A stretch of 64,000 bases of DNA from Delphinus delphis (taxonomy: Eukaryota > Chordata > Mammalia > Artiodactyla > Delphinidae), in NCBI RefSeq assembly GCF_949987515.2, contig NC_082694.2, positions 62,308,080 to 62,372,079 of the forward strand. The letters are read 5' to 3'. Numbering within the stretch: position 1 is the stretch's first letter; each line of letters starts with the position of its first letter. Position numbers and translations under genes: made by a program. Of this stretch, positions 1 through 11,326 are shown piece after piece. A model generated the notes under the pieces. That model saw nothing but the letters and a program-made list of their open reading frames with translations. It ran no database searches and was not told the DNA's origin.

Positions 1-788
1 ACTCTGCAATAGGAGTACATAAAATTTCATATAAGAAAGAATAATAAGGGAAAGTTGAAATAAACTTATTCTAGATGTTTAAACATGTATATAACTCAGA
101 ACCCTGTTATGTGAAATTGTTAAGTAGTAAGTATACTGTGTGGTATCATTTACATATGTTTAAATATACATCATACGAATATTTAATTAAGAATGTTATC
201 AAATGAGTTAAAAGCTCAAGAACACATGTAGTTATAAAGTATATAAATGTTAGGATATTACTAATTTCTGGGAACTAATGGGTGTAAAGGAATGGTGTGG
301 GTCTTTATCAAAATCTCTAAAGTTGAATATCTTTTTTTTTAATAGCTGCAGCAAATATGGCAAATTGTAAACATTTGTTTATTTTCAGCATAGGTACATG
401 ACAGCCATTTTACTTTGTATACATTTTTTCTGTATACACGTTTATATTTAAATTTTTATGGTAAAAATATAAAAAGCTGATTTATTATGAGAAGATAAAG
501 TATTTAAAGTATTTTTTAAGTATACTGCTGTGAAAAATGGGGTAAATGAGGCATATACCCTAATATTACAACCATGAAAAGAACCCTTTATCTATGTCAT
601 ATTAAAATTGTGAAAAATACTACAGAAACATCTTGCTCCTATCTAATAATAGTTTTTGTGGAAAAACAAATAAAAAACAGACCACAGTTGACACAGAGAA
701 AAATATATAATAAGCCAGGCTATCTCAACTGAAAGCATGGAGGTAGAGATGGGCCCTAGTAACAATGAAAAATAGTAATATAAAATAT
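1..788. other. AT-rich intergenic DNA, no gene seen
   Basis: I see no coding frame, RNA gene or recognisable repeat here. The sequence is AT-rich with short A and T runs, as expected for unique mammalian intergenic DNA. Confidence 0.6.
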
Positions 789-797
789 TTATCTGAG

Positions 798-1011
798 GGC
801 TTCCCTGGTGGCGCAGTGGTTGAGAGTCCGCCTGCCAATGCAGGGGACACAGGTTCGTGCCCCGGTCCGGGAAGATCCCACATGCTGCGGAGCGGCTAGG
901 CCCGTGAGCCATGGCCGCTGAGCCTGAGCGTCTGGAGCCTGTGCTCTGCAACAGGAGAGGCCACAACAGTGAGAGGCCCGCACACCACAAAAAAAAAAAA
1001 AAAAAAAAAAA
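798..1011 (+). mobile_element. CHR-type tRNA-derived SINE (cetacean)
   Basis: This is a near-full-length SINE that starts ggcttccctggtggcgcag and ends in an A-tail of about 20 bases. The 9-bp TSD ttatctgag lies at 789-797 and 1012-1020, which fixes both ends. The body shares the ccatggccgctgagcc and gagaggccacaacagtgaga blocks with the other copies in this window. SINEs of this kind are mobilised by L1 proteins acting on the A-tail. Open frames of 115 and 93 codons on the opposite strand are SINE sequence, not genes. The family assignment to the cetacean CHR group is from memory. Confidence 0.93.
809..862 (+). promoter_or_regulatory. Internal RNA polymerase III promoter of SINE (A and B boxes)
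   Basis: The A box tggcgcagtgg is at 809-819 and the B box ggttcgtgccc is at 852-862. Both are close to the tRNA consensus sequences, and they show the tRNA origin of the SINE head. The spacing is typical of a tRNA-derived promoter. Confidence 0.8.
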
Positions 1012-1020
1012 TTATCTGAG

Positions 1021-3742
1021 ATCTTAAATATTAGAGATGATGTTTTGTCCCTTTTGGAACTTACATACACACGAGCTCAGAAGGATGTTTTTACATGAAA
1101 ACTGAAGTCTTTGGAAATAATTACTCTGACATTTAGCATGTAGTTCATTTTTTAACATAAAGTATATGCAGAAATAAATTGTGACAGACTTTCTGGTATA
1201 CATTTTACCTAGTGTTACAGTTAATATTCAGAACTTTATATATATATATATATATATAAAATGATATAAAGTTTGGAATGACTTGTCATACAAATGTAAA
1301 TTGCTGTAAATTCAAACAACTCAGTAAGAAACTAATATTTCATGTTTTTTAATCCATTAATGATAATAAGGAACAAAATAGTTTAAGTAGATTTAAAATA
1401 AATATGTATCACCCAAATCTACTAGAGTTCATCTGAATTGTTTGCAGTATGCCAATAACAGTTAAGCATTTGATTTCAATTTGCATAACATTTTAAGTTT
1501 TTCCATAATGCCTTTCAATCTATTAGCTCATATATTCTTCAAAATGACATTGTGAAGTAATCAAAATAAATATTAGTATTCCAATTTTATAGATGAAATA
1601 ACCATGGCCCAGTTTCATAGATTAAATAAATAAGAAATCCTTAACAGAGGAGAAAGTTAAAAAGTGGAAGTTTCTCATTCCTAACCACTCCACATTATTT
1701 GACTTCCAGTTATCTTTCATCTAATTATATATTATCTCATTCAAAACAAAATTTTAAGAAGTTGTTCCAGATTTTTGTTTCATAAACTTTGTCATTTGGC
1801 AAAAAGTCCCCATAAAGTAGGATGTATTATTGTAGCATACATAATTCTCTTGGACATACGAGTATATTCTATAAAGCAATCAAAGAATTATACAGCTACA
1901 TGTTCATTACACTATAGATTTAAGAAATACAATTTAATTGAGAAAATAATAACCACTCTAATTATTATGGATAATGATATATCATATTTTTTACTTTGGT
2001 ATTTAATATAAGTAAACTATGCTCCCTTTTGTACAGCATATTTAATTTCTTAATATGTACAAAAATTTTTCATTAAGAAAACTACACTGGGAAATGGGAT
2101 TCCCTATATATATTATAAGAGATTCTGCTCTTATCTAGAATTTATACTAACAAATCATGGGTGGAAACACTCATATACTCATGTAAGTGATCCAAAAAAT
2201 CTTTTAAAAGTTGAGTAGATTTTAATAACCAAGATAGAAACAATTTAAATAATTCAGAAAGAATAGTGTGATTGATAATATACACAAAGTAGGATATTAT
2301 TATAACAAAGACTATAATAATTTTGATCTCTAAATCATTTTTTTAAAGTTGGTAAAATTCATGTACTTAGCAAGCAATTTCTTGCATAAATAATTAGAGG
2401 CTTTTAGATATGAAAGGAATTTTAGAAGCCAGCTATTCAAAGCCTTTAGAAATGAGAAAACTGCCTTCCAGACATTGATTTTGGGAAGGACATGTGACTA
2501 AATAACAGTAAAAATAGGACTCTAATCCATGTCTCTGTCTTCCAGGACAATATTCATGGTTATACCTATCTATCTATCTATATATAGATATATATAATGG
2601 AATCCTCCTTAAATAATTTGGTTTCAAATTCTGAGAAAAAAATTACTAAGGAAAACTGAGAGCATTATAAAAAGGAGTGAAATTCCTGCCTCCAAAGAAC
2701 TTTACAAAACTAAGGAGTTGTCATCTTCCTCTAACTAGCTAAGAGTTGATTAATGGTAACAATTCTTAAAAGTCTTTCTTTTAACTGGATCTGAGATAAT
2801 ATTATGGATTTTGGTAGAAGTGCCTTAGGGAAGGAGTTTTTTAATTGATATATTCCCAGTGTAGTTAATACATTGAATTACGGTTAGATTTTTTTTTTAT
2901 TATTACCTTTCCTTAATATCAGAGGTGAACTCTGGTTGGTCAAAAGGTAAAATTACTTTAAGACTGCTGTATTTATTTGTTATATTTTTTACTTTGAAAT
3001 ATTTGTATTTATATTCACAGGTTAGATTTTCTTAGAGTTATTTTTTCACTTTTCTAATTTAGTTTTGTCTGAAGTTAAAGCTGGACTCTAAAAATAAGTT
3101 GTCATATTTGCCATGTTTTAACTCTATCTAGGATGGATAAACAAAGGAAATATCTGTTTTTTTTAAGACTTTTAAAAAACAGTATAATTTATTGAACATT
3201 TCCAAGAACCAGGTTTGATGTTATAGATTAAATTTTCTCATTCCTTTTTATCATCAATCTCTGTTATTTTTATTTTTTGCAATGTTTTAATCATTTCTTA
3301 TAACATGCAAAATTGAAAGCAAGGGTTTTCTGCCTCCCCAGTGTCCAATAAATGTGTGGCTCACAATAATTCTTAATACTATTTCTTGAGTGAATAAACA
3401 TTCATTAATTGGTTAATATTCAGAATTATCTTAAGGGTTTCAATAATCTAGTATTTGGTGTGAACTAACACAAAAATATTATCTCCGTCTCAAGTTGATG
3501 TGAATATATGAATTTACCTCATTGATATTACACAACAATCAAAATTTCTATAAATTAATGTTTTCTGTTGTTTTACTTCATAGTCAATGTTGGCCTCTTG
3601 GGTTAATATTTGTAGTTACTTATTAGCTAATCCTGATGGCTGAAACACACAACTGCACTGGACTGTGAGTATATATAATAAAATACATTAAGAAATTAAG
3701 CAGGTATTTAATTTTGATAAATGATTTGCCTCATATCTGATA
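1021..3742. other. AT-rich intergenic DNA with short simple repeats
   Basis: No gene is visible. It contains a TA dinucleotide run at 1237-1258 and a ctat/atag tetranucleotide tract at 2566-2596. The 78-codon frame at 1775-2011 has no recognisable domain and lies in AT-rich sequence, so I treat it as chance. The stretch ends at the target-site duplication of L1-A. Confidence 0.6.
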
Positions 3743-3778
3743 GAATAGTCCATTTTATTTTATTTTATTTTTAACATC

Positions 3779-3784
3779 TTTATT
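3779..3784 (-). terminator. L1-A polyadenylation signal AATAAA
   Basis: On the minus strand an AATAAA hexamer lies about 20 bases before the A-rich tail of L1-A, in the conserved context ccccaataaagatgtt. The same context gives AATAAA in L1-B, but ACTAAA in L1-C. Confidence 0.75.
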
Positions 3785-4139
3785 GGGGTATAATTGCTTT
3801 ACAATGGTGTGTTAGTTTCTGCTTTTAAACAAAGTGAATCAGTTATACATATACATATGTTCCCATATGTCTTCCCTCTTGCATCTCCCTCCCTCCCACC
3901 CTCCCTATCCCACCCCTCCAGGCTGTCACAAAGCACCGAGCCAATATCCCTGTGCCATGCGGCTGTTTCCCACTAGCTATCTACCTTACTACGTTTGTTA
4001 GTGTGTATATGTTCATGACTTTCTCTCGTCCTGTCACAGCTCACCCTTCCCCCTCCCCATATCCTCAAGTCCGTTCTCCAGTAGGTCTGCGTCTTTATTC
4101 CTGTCTTACCCCTAGGTTCTTCATGACATTTTTTTTCCC

Positions 4140-7100
4140 TTAAATTCCATATATATGTGTTAGCATACGGTATTTGTCTTTTTCTTTCTGACTTACTTCA
4201 CTCTGTATGACAGACTCTAGGTCTATCCATCTCATTACAAATAGCTCAATTTCATTTCTTTTTAAGGCTGAGTAATATGCCATTGTATATATGTGCCACA
4301 ACTTCTTTATCCATTCATCTGATGATGGGCACTTAGGTTGTTTCCATCTCTGGGCTATTGTAAATAGAGCTGCAATGAACATTTTGGTACATGACTCTTC
4401 TTGAATTTTGGTTTTCTCAGGGTATATGCCCAGTAGTGGGATTGCTGGGTCATATGGTACTTCTATTTGTAGTTTTTTAAGGAACCTCCATACTGTTCTC
4501 CATAGTGGCTGAACCAATTCACATTCCCACCAGCAGTGAAAGAGTGTTCCCTCCACACCCTCTCCAGCATTTATTGTTTCTAGATTTTTTGATGATGGCC
4601 ATTCTGACTGGTGTGAGATGATATCTCATTGTAGTTTTGATTTGCATTTCTCTAATGATTAATGATGTTGAGCATTCTTTCATGTGTTTGTTGGCATTCC
4701 GTATATCTTCTTTGGAGAAATGTCTATTTAGGTATTCTGCCCATTTTTGGATTGGGTTCTTTGTTTTTTTGTTATTGAGCTGCATGAGTTGCTTGTAAAT
4801 TTTGGAGATTAATCCTTTGTCAGTGGCTTCATTTGCAAATATTTTCTCCCATTCTGAGGGTTGTCTTTTGGTCTTGTTTATGGTTTCCTTTGCTGTGCAA
4901 AAGCTTTGAAGTTTCATTAGGTCCCATTTGTTTATTTTTGTTTTTATTTCCATTTCTCTAGGAGGTGGGTCAGAAAGGATCTTGCTGTGATTTATGTCAT
5001 AGAGTGTTCTGCCTACTTTTTCCTCTAAGAGTTTGATAGTTTCTGACCTTACATTTAGGTCTTTAATCTATTTTGAGCTTATTTTTGTGTATGGTGTTAG
5101 GGAGTGATCTAATCTCATACTTTTACATGTACCTGTCCAGTTTTCCCAGCACCATTTATTGAAGAGGCTGTCCTTTCTCCACTGTACATTCCTGCCTCCT
5201 TTATCAAAGATAAGGTGTCCATATGTGCGTGGATTTATCTCTGGGCTTTCTATCCTGTTCCATTGATCTATATTTCTGTTTTTGTGCCAGTACCATACTG
5301 TTTTGATTACTGTAGCTTTGTAGTATAGTCTGAAGTCAGGGAGCCTGATTCCTCCAGCTACTTTTTTCGTTCTCAAGATTGCTTTGGCTATTCGGGGTCT
5401 TTTGTGTTTCCATACAAATTGCAAAATTTTTTGTTCTAGTTCTGTGAAAAATGCCAGTGGTAGTTTGATAGGGATTGCATTGAATCTGTAGATTTCTTTG
5501 GGTAGTAGAGTCATTTTCACAATGTTGATTCTTCCAATCCAAGAACATGGTATATCTCTCCATCTATTTGTATCATCTTTAATTTCTTTCATCAGTGTCT
5601 TATAATTTTCTGCATACAGGTCTTTTGTCTCCTTAGGTAAGTTTATTCCTAGATATTTTATTCTTTTTGTTCCAATGGTAAATGGAAGTGTTTTCTTGAT
5701 TTCACTTTCAGATTTTTCATCATTAGTATATAGGAATGCCAGAGATTTCCGTGCATTAATTTTGTATCCTGCTACTTTACCAAATTCATTGATTAGCTGT
5801 AGTAGTTTTCTGGTAGCATCTTTAGGATTCTCTATGTATAGGATCATGTCATCTGCAAACAGTGACAGCTTTACTCCTTCTTTCCGATTTGGATTCCTTT
5901 TATTTCCTTTCCTTCTCTGTTTGCTGTGGCTAAAACTTCCAAAACTATGTTGAATAAGAGTGGTGAGAGTGGGCAACCTTGTCTTGTTCCTGATCTTAGT
6001 GGAAATGCTTTCAGTTTTTCACCATTGAGGATGATGTTTGCTGTGGGCTTGTCATATATGGCCTTTATTATGTTGAGGAAAGTTCCCTCTGTGCCTACTT
6101 TCTGCAGGGTTTTTATCATAAATGGGTGTTGAATTTGGTCGAAAGCTTTCTCTGCATCTATTGAGATGATCATATGGTTTTTCTCCTTCAATTTGTTAAT
6201 ATAGTTTATCACATTGATAGATTTCCATATATTGAAGAATCCTTGCATTCCTGGAATAAACCCCACTTGATCATGGTGTATGATCCTTTTAATGTGCTGT
6301 TGGATTCTGTTTGCTAGTATTTTGTTGAGGATTTTTGCATCTATGTTCATCAGTGATATTGGCCTGTAGTTTTCTTTCTTTGTGACATCCTTGTCTGGTT
6401 TTGGTATCAAGGTGATGGTGGCCTTGTAGAAGGAGTTTGGGAGTGTTCCTCCCTCTGCTATATTTTGGAAGACTTTGAGAAGGATAGGTGTTAGCTCTTC
6501 TCTAAATGTTTGATAGAATTCGCCTGTGAAGCCATCTGGTCCTGGGCTTTTGTTTGTTGGAAGATTTTTAATCACAGTTTCAATTTCAGTGCTTGTGATT
6601 GGTGTGTTCATATGTTCTATATCTTCCTGATTCAGTCTTGGCAAGTTGTGCATTTCTAAGAATTTGTCCATTTCTTCCAGATTGTCCATTTTATTGGCAT
6701 AGAGTTGCTTGTAGTAATCTCTCATGATCTTTTTTATTTCTGCAGTGTCAGTTGTTACTTCTCCTTTTTCATTTCTAATTCTATTGATTTGAGTCTTCTC
6801 CCTTTTTTTCTTGATGAGTCTGGCTAGTGGTTTATCTATTTTGTTTATCTTCTCAAAGAACCAGCTTTTAGTTTTATTGATCTTTGGTATCGTTTCCTTC
6901 ATTTCTTTTTCATTTATTTCTGATTTGATTTTTATGATTTCTTTCCTTTGCTAGCTTTGGGGTTTTTTTGTTCTTCTTTCTCTAATTGCTTGAGGTGCAA
7001 GGTTAGGTTGTTTATTCGAGATGTTTCCTGCTTCTTAAGGTGGGCTTGTATTGCTATAAACTTCCCCCTTAGAACTGCTTTTGCTGCATCCCATAGGTTT

Positions 7101-7947
7101 TGGGTCATTGTGTCTCCATTGTCATTTGTTTCTAGGTATTTTTTGATTTCCTCTTTGATTTCTTTAGTGATCACTTCATTATTAAGTAGTGTATTGTTTA
7201 GCCTCCATGTGTTTGTATTTTTTACAGATCTTTTCCTGTAATTGATATCTAGTCTCATGGCGTTGTGGTCAGAAAAGATACTTGTTACAATATCAATTTT
7301 CTTAAATTTACCAAGGCTTGATTTGTGACCCAAGATATGATCCTGGAGAATGTTCCATGAGCCCTTGAGAAAAATATGTATTCTGTTGTTTTTGGATGGA
7401 GTGTCCTATAAATATCAATTAAGTCCATCTTGTTTAATGTGTCATTTAAAGCTTGTGTTTCCTTATTTATTTTCATTTTGGATGATCTGTCTGTGGGTGA
7501 AAGTGGGGTGTTAAAGTCCCCTACTATGATTGTGTTACTGTCGATTTCCCCTTTTATGGCTGTTAGTATTTGCCTTATGTATTGAGGTGCTCCTACGTTG
7601 GGTGCATAAATATTTACAATTGTTATATCTTCTTCTTGGATCGATCCCTTGATCATTATGTAGTGTCCTTCTTTGTCTCTTTTAATAGTCCTTATTTTAA
7701 AGTCTATTTTGTCTGATATGAGAATTGCTACTCCAGCTTTCTTTTGGTTTCCATTTGCATGGAATATCTTTTTCCATCCCCTTACTTTCAGTCTGTATGT
7801 GTCTCTAGGTCTGAAGTGGGTCTCTTGTAGACAGCATATATAAGGGTCTTGTTTTTGTATCCATTCAGCTAATCTGTGTCTTTTGGTGGGAGCATTTAGT
7901 CCATTTACATTTAAGGTAATTGTCGATATGTATGTTCCTATTCCCAT
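4140..7947 (-). pseudogene. L1-A ORF2 (endonuclease-reverse transcriptase), broken
   Basis: This is the remains of the L1 ORF2 protein, the endonuclease and reverse transcriptase that carries out target-primed reverse transcription. It starts at the ATG at 7947 (MGIGTYIS) and ends with THIYGI and a stop at 4140, about 1270 codons, the usual ORF2 length. The endonuclease domain shows QETHF, VGDFNT and SDHNAM. The reverse transcriptase shows [20 protein letters not shown] and the catalytic FADDMILY. The C-terminal Cys motif is interrupted. Lesions in order: a 4-bp loss near 7340, which removes one gatc of an expected gatcgatc; a 1-bp loss near 6950; a 1-bp loss near 5885, just before the FADD block; a TGG to TAG change near 5068; and about 5 bp lost near 4552. 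Catalytic residues survive, but no continuous protein can be made. ORF1 lies about 60 bases upstream. Confidence 0.95.
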
Positions 7948-8005
7948 TTTCTAAATTGTTTTGGGTTCGTTATTATAGGTCTTTTCCTTCTCTTGTGTTT
8001 CTTGT

Positions 8006-8898
8006 CTAGAGAAGTTCCTTTAGCATTTGTTGTAAAGCTGGTTTGGTGGTGCTGAACTCTCTCAGCTTTTGCTTGTCTGTAAAGGTTTTAATTTCTCCAT
8101 CAAATCTGAATGAGATCCTTGCTGGGTAGAGTAATCTTGGTTGCAGGTTTTTCTCCTTCATCACTTTCAGTATGTCCTGCCACTCCCTTCTGGCTTGTAG
8201 GGTTTCTGCTGAGAGATCAGCTGTTAACCTTATGGGGATTCCCTTGTGTGTTATTTGTTGTTTTTCCCTTGCTGCTTTTAATATGCTTTCTTTGTATTTA
8301 ATTTTTGAGAGTTTTATTAATATGTGTCTTGGCGTATTTCTCCTTGTATTTATCCTTATGGGACTCTCTGTGCTTCCTGGACTTGATTAACTATTTCCTT
8401 TCCCATATTAGGGAAGTTTTCAACTATAATCTCTTCAAATATTTTCTCAGTCCCTTTCTTTTTCTCTTCTTCTTCTGGAACCCCTATAATTCGAATGTTG
8501 GTGCGTTTAATGTTGTCCCAGAGGTCTCTGAGACTGTCCTCAGTTCTTTTCATTCTTTTTTCTTTATTCTGCTCTGCAGTAGTTATTTCCACTATTTTAT
8601 CTTCCAGGTCACTTATCCGTTCTTCTGCCTCAGTTATTCTGCTATTGATCCCATCTAGAGTACTTTTAATTTCATTTATTGTGTTGTTCATCGTTGCTTG
8701 TTTCATCTTTATTTCTTCTAGGTCCTTGTTAAATGTTTCTTGCATTTTGTCCATTCTATTTCCAAGATTTCGGATCATCCTTACTATCATTATTCTGAAT
8801 TCTTTTTCAGGTAGACTGCCTATTTCCTCTTCATTTGTTAGGTCTGGTGCATTTTTATCTTGCTCCTTTATCTGCTGTGTGTTTTTCTGTCTTATTAT
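8006..8898 (-). pseudogene. L1-A ORF1 (RNA-binding chaperone), broken
   Basis: This is the remains of L1 ORF1p, the trimeric RNA-binding protein that coats L1 RNA. The frame should begin at 8898, where the expected ATG reads ATA. It continues through RQKNTQQIKEQDK, a coiled-coil region (ETFNKDLEEIK, ITEAEERISDLEDKIVE) and the start of the RRM (IRIIGVPEEEEKK). A 1-bp deletion near 8356 turns the expected codons after EAQRVP into an immediate stop. The downstream frame ends KPALQQMLKELL at 8006. The reconstructed length is about 297 codons, normal for ORF1. The antisense frame of 155 codons at 8495-8962 is only its shadow. Confidence 0.93.
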
Positions 8899-9437
8899 TT
8901 TGCTTATCTTACTGTGTTTGGGGTCTCCTTTTTGCAGGCTGCAGGTTCGTAGTTCCCGCTGATTTTGAAGTCTGTCTCCAGTGGCTAAGGTTGGTTCAGT
9001 GGGTTGTGTAGGCTTCCTGGTGGAGGGGACTAGTGCCTGTGTTGTGGTGGATGAGGATAGATCTTGTCTCTCTAGTGGGCAGGTTCACGTCTGGTGGTGT
9101 GTTTTGGGGTGTCTGTGGCCTTATTATGATTTTAGGCAGCCTCTCTGCTAATGGGTGGGGTTGTGTTCCTGTTTTGCTAGTTGTTTGGCATAGGTTGTCC
9201 AGCACTGTGGCTTGCTGGTCGTTGAGTGAAGCTGGGTGCTGGTATTAAGATGGAGGTCTCTGGGAGATTTTTGCCGTTTAATATTATGTGGAGCTGGGAG
9301 GTCTCTTGTTGACCAGTGTCCTGAAGTTGGCTCTCCTACCTCAGAGGCAGAGCCCTGACTCCTGGCTGGAGCACCAAGAGCCTTTCATCCACACGGCTCA
9401 GAATAAAAGGGAGAAAAAGTACAGGGAATTAGTAGAA

Positions 9438-9605
9438 GTATGAGGAAAGAAAGAAGGAAAGGAGGGAAGGAAGGAAGGAAGAAAGAAGCAAAGAAGGAAA
9501 GAAGGCAAGAAGGAAAGAAAGGAGGGAGGGAGGGAGGGAGGGAGGGAGGGAGGAAGGAAGGAAGGAAGGAGGGAAAGAAGGAAAAAAGACAGAAAGAAAG
9601 AAGAT
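9438..9605. repeat. GGAA/GGGA purine microsatellite inside L1-A 5' UTR
   Basis: This is a long uninterrupted purine tract made of gaag, ggaa and ggga units. Equivalent tracts occur at the same place in L1-F (about 58470-58575), and a GA-rich tract sits there in L1-C. It is therefore part of the L1 subfamily and not a random microsatellite. The open frame through it (KERRKGGKE-type) is a repeat artefact. Confidence 0.9.
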
Positions 9606-9667
9606 ACAGTAAAAATAAAGTATAATAAAGTTATTGAATTAAAAAATACTTATTTAGAAAAAAAAAG

Positions 9668-10089
9668 GGACGGATAGAACCTTAGGACAAATGTTGGAAG
9701 CAAAGCTATACAGAGAAAATCTTACACAGAAGCATACACATACACCCTCACAAAAAGAGGTAAAGGGGGAAAAATCATAAATCTTGCTCTCAGAGACCAC
9801 CTCCTCAATTTGGGGTGATTCGTTGTCTAAAGGAGGGAAGGAAGGAAGGAAAGAAAGAACGAAGGTAAAGTATAATAAAGTTATTACAATTAAAATTAAT
9901 TATTAAAAAAAATTTTTAAAAAAACATGGACGGATAGAACCCTAGGACAAATGGTGGAAGCAAGACTATACAGACAAGATCTCACACAGAAGCATACACA
10001 TACACATTCACAAAAAGAGGAAAAGGGAAAAAAATCATAGATCTCGCTCCTAAAGTCCACCTCCTCAATTTGGGATCATTCCTTGTCTA
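9668..10089 (-). repeat. Tandem 162-bp duplication in L1-A 5' UTR
   Basis: Two direct copies of a block beginning ggacggatagaacc and ending gtctat/gtctaa lie at 9668-9829 and 9928-10089, 260 bp apart. They are separated by a second, shorter purine tract and AT-rich spacer, so the repeated unit includes purine tract plus block. L1-F has the same arrangement, while L1-C has one copy (35521-35684). Confidence 0.88.
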
Positions 10090-10386
10090 TTCATGTATTC
10101 CACAGATGCAGGTATATCAAGTTGATTGTGGAGCTTTAATCCGCTGCTTCTGAGGCTGCTGGCAGAGATTTCCCTTTCTCTTCTTTGTTCTCACAGCTCA
10201 CAGGAGCTCAGCTTTGGATTTGGCCCTGCCTCTGCGTGTAGGTCACTGGAGGGCGTCTGGTTTTTGCTCAGACAGGACGGGGTTAAAGGAGCCGCTGATT
10301 CGGGGGTCTGGCGCACTCAGGCCGGGGGGGGGGGGCAGGGGAGGGAGGGGTACTGCGTGCGGGGCGGGCCTGCAGAGGCCGGCGTG

Positions 10387-10584
10387 ATGTTGCTCCAGCC
10401 TGAGCCCCGCCGTGCGTTCTCCCGGGTAAATTGTCACGGGATCCCGGAAACCTGGCAGTGGCGGGCTGCACAGGCTCCGCGGAAGAGGGGTGTGGAGAGT
10501 GACCTGTGCTCGCACACAGGCCCCTTGGTGGCGGCAGCAGCAGCCTTAGCGTCTCCCGCCCGTCTCTGGAGTCCGCGCTTTTAG
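10387..10584 (+). other. Antisense open frame in L1-A 5' UTR (candidate ORF0-like)
   Basis: This frame runs antisense to L1-A from an ATG at 10387 to a TAG at 10584, about 65 codons. Its 3' part encodes GVESDLCSHTGPLVAAAAAL. The stop-free region extends upstream to 10126, but with no ATG there. The same frame is open in L1-C and L1-F and stops at the corresponding position. Low stop density in GC-rich DNA could explain this by chance. Confidence 0.3.
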
Positions 10585-11290
10585 CCGCGGCTCGCGCACG
10601 TCCCTGGGGTTCGCGCTTTTAGCCGCGGCTCGCGCCCGTCTCTGGAGTTCCTTTAAGCAGCGCTCTTAAACCCCTCTACTTGCGCACCAGGAAACAAAGA
10701 GGGAAGAAAAAGTCTCTTGCCTCTTCGGCAGGTGCAGACTTTTCCCCGGACTCCCTCCCGGCTAGCCGTGGTGTACTAACCCCTTCAGGCTATGTTCAAG
10801 CCGCCAACCCCAGTCCTCTCCCTGCGCTCCGTCCGAAACCGAAACCCGAGCCTCAGCTCGCAGCTCCGCCCGCCCCGGCGGGTGAGCAGACAAGCCTGTC
10901 GGGCTGGTGAGTGCCGGTCGGCACCGATCCTCTGTGCGGGAATCTTCCCACTTTGCCCTCCGCACCCGTTGCTGTGCACTCCTCCGCGGCTTCGAAGCTC
11001 CCCCTCCGCCTCCCGCAGTCTCCGCCCGCGAAGGGGCTTCCTAGTGTGTGGAAACTTTTCCTCCTTCACAGCTCCCTCCCACTGGTGCATGTGCCGTCCT
11101 TATTCTTTTGTCTCTGTTTTTTCTTTTTTTCTTTTGCCCTACCCAGGTACGTGGGGAGTTTCTTGCCTTTTGGGAGGTCTGAGGTCTTCTGCCAGCCTTC
11201 AGTAGGTGTTCTGTAGGAGTTGTTCCACGTGTAGAAGTATTTCTGGTGTATCTGTGGGGAGGAAGGTGATCTCCGCGTCTTACTCTTCCG

Positions 11291-11297
11291 CCATCTT
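11291..11297 (-). promoter_or_regulatory. YY1-type site at L1-A 5' end
   Basis: CCATCTT on plus, read AAGATGG(CGG) in L1 sense, lies 14 bases inside the 5' end. The same motif is at the 5' end of L1-C (36814-36820), L1-E (54114-54120) and L1-F (60226-60232). In primate L1 a YY1 site at this location positions transcription start, so the role here is by analogy. Confidence 0.65.
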
Positions 11298-11326
11298 CAA
11301 GGTCCCCCGTCGAATAGTCCATTTTA

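Larger units (their letters stand above)
3758..11311 (-). mobile_element. Full-length L1 retrotransposon (L1-A), decayed ORFs
   Basis: A complete L1 lies in minus orientation. Its order from the 5' end is 5' UTR (11311-8899), ORF1 (8898-8006), ORF2 (7947-4140), 3' UTR (4139 down to about 3770), then a short tail of the form (AAAAT)n. A perfect 15-bp TSD, gaatagtccatttta, is at 3743-3757 and 11312-11326, so both ends are certain and no flanking rearrangement has occurred. The element is about 7.55 kb, and the excess over a typical 6-kb L1 comes from the roughly 2.4-kb 5' UTR. ORF1 has one frameshift and has lost its start codon. ORF2 has four frameshifts and a nonsense codon. The perfect TSD and small number of lesions suggest an insertion of moderate to young age. 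Confidence 0.96.
8899..11311 (-). promoter_or_regulatory. L1-A 5' UTR / internal promoter
   Basis: This is a 2.4-kb 5' UTR. Its outer kilobase (about 10200-11311) is GC-rich and CpG-rich, a striking contrast with the AT-rich flanks. The inner part holds a purine repeat and a duplicated 162-bp block. The extreme 5' end carries a YY1-type site. L1 5' UTRs act as internal RNA polymerase II promoters. Here that is inferred from position and from shared sequence in four copies. Confidence 0.85.

Noticed and set aside
8495..8962. 155-codon open frame on plus, leucine/isoleucine/serine-rich
   Set aside because: It is exactly antisense to the L1-A ORF1. The hydrophobic composition is what the reverse of a lysine/glutamate-rich coiled coil gives.
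9438..9605. CRISPR-like or tandem-repeat array
   Set aside because: The units are 4-bp purine repeats without spacers, in a mammalian L1.
9440..9625. Lysine/glutamate/glycine-rich frame (KERRKGGKE...)
   Set aside because: It is a translated purine microsatellite within the L1 5' UTR.
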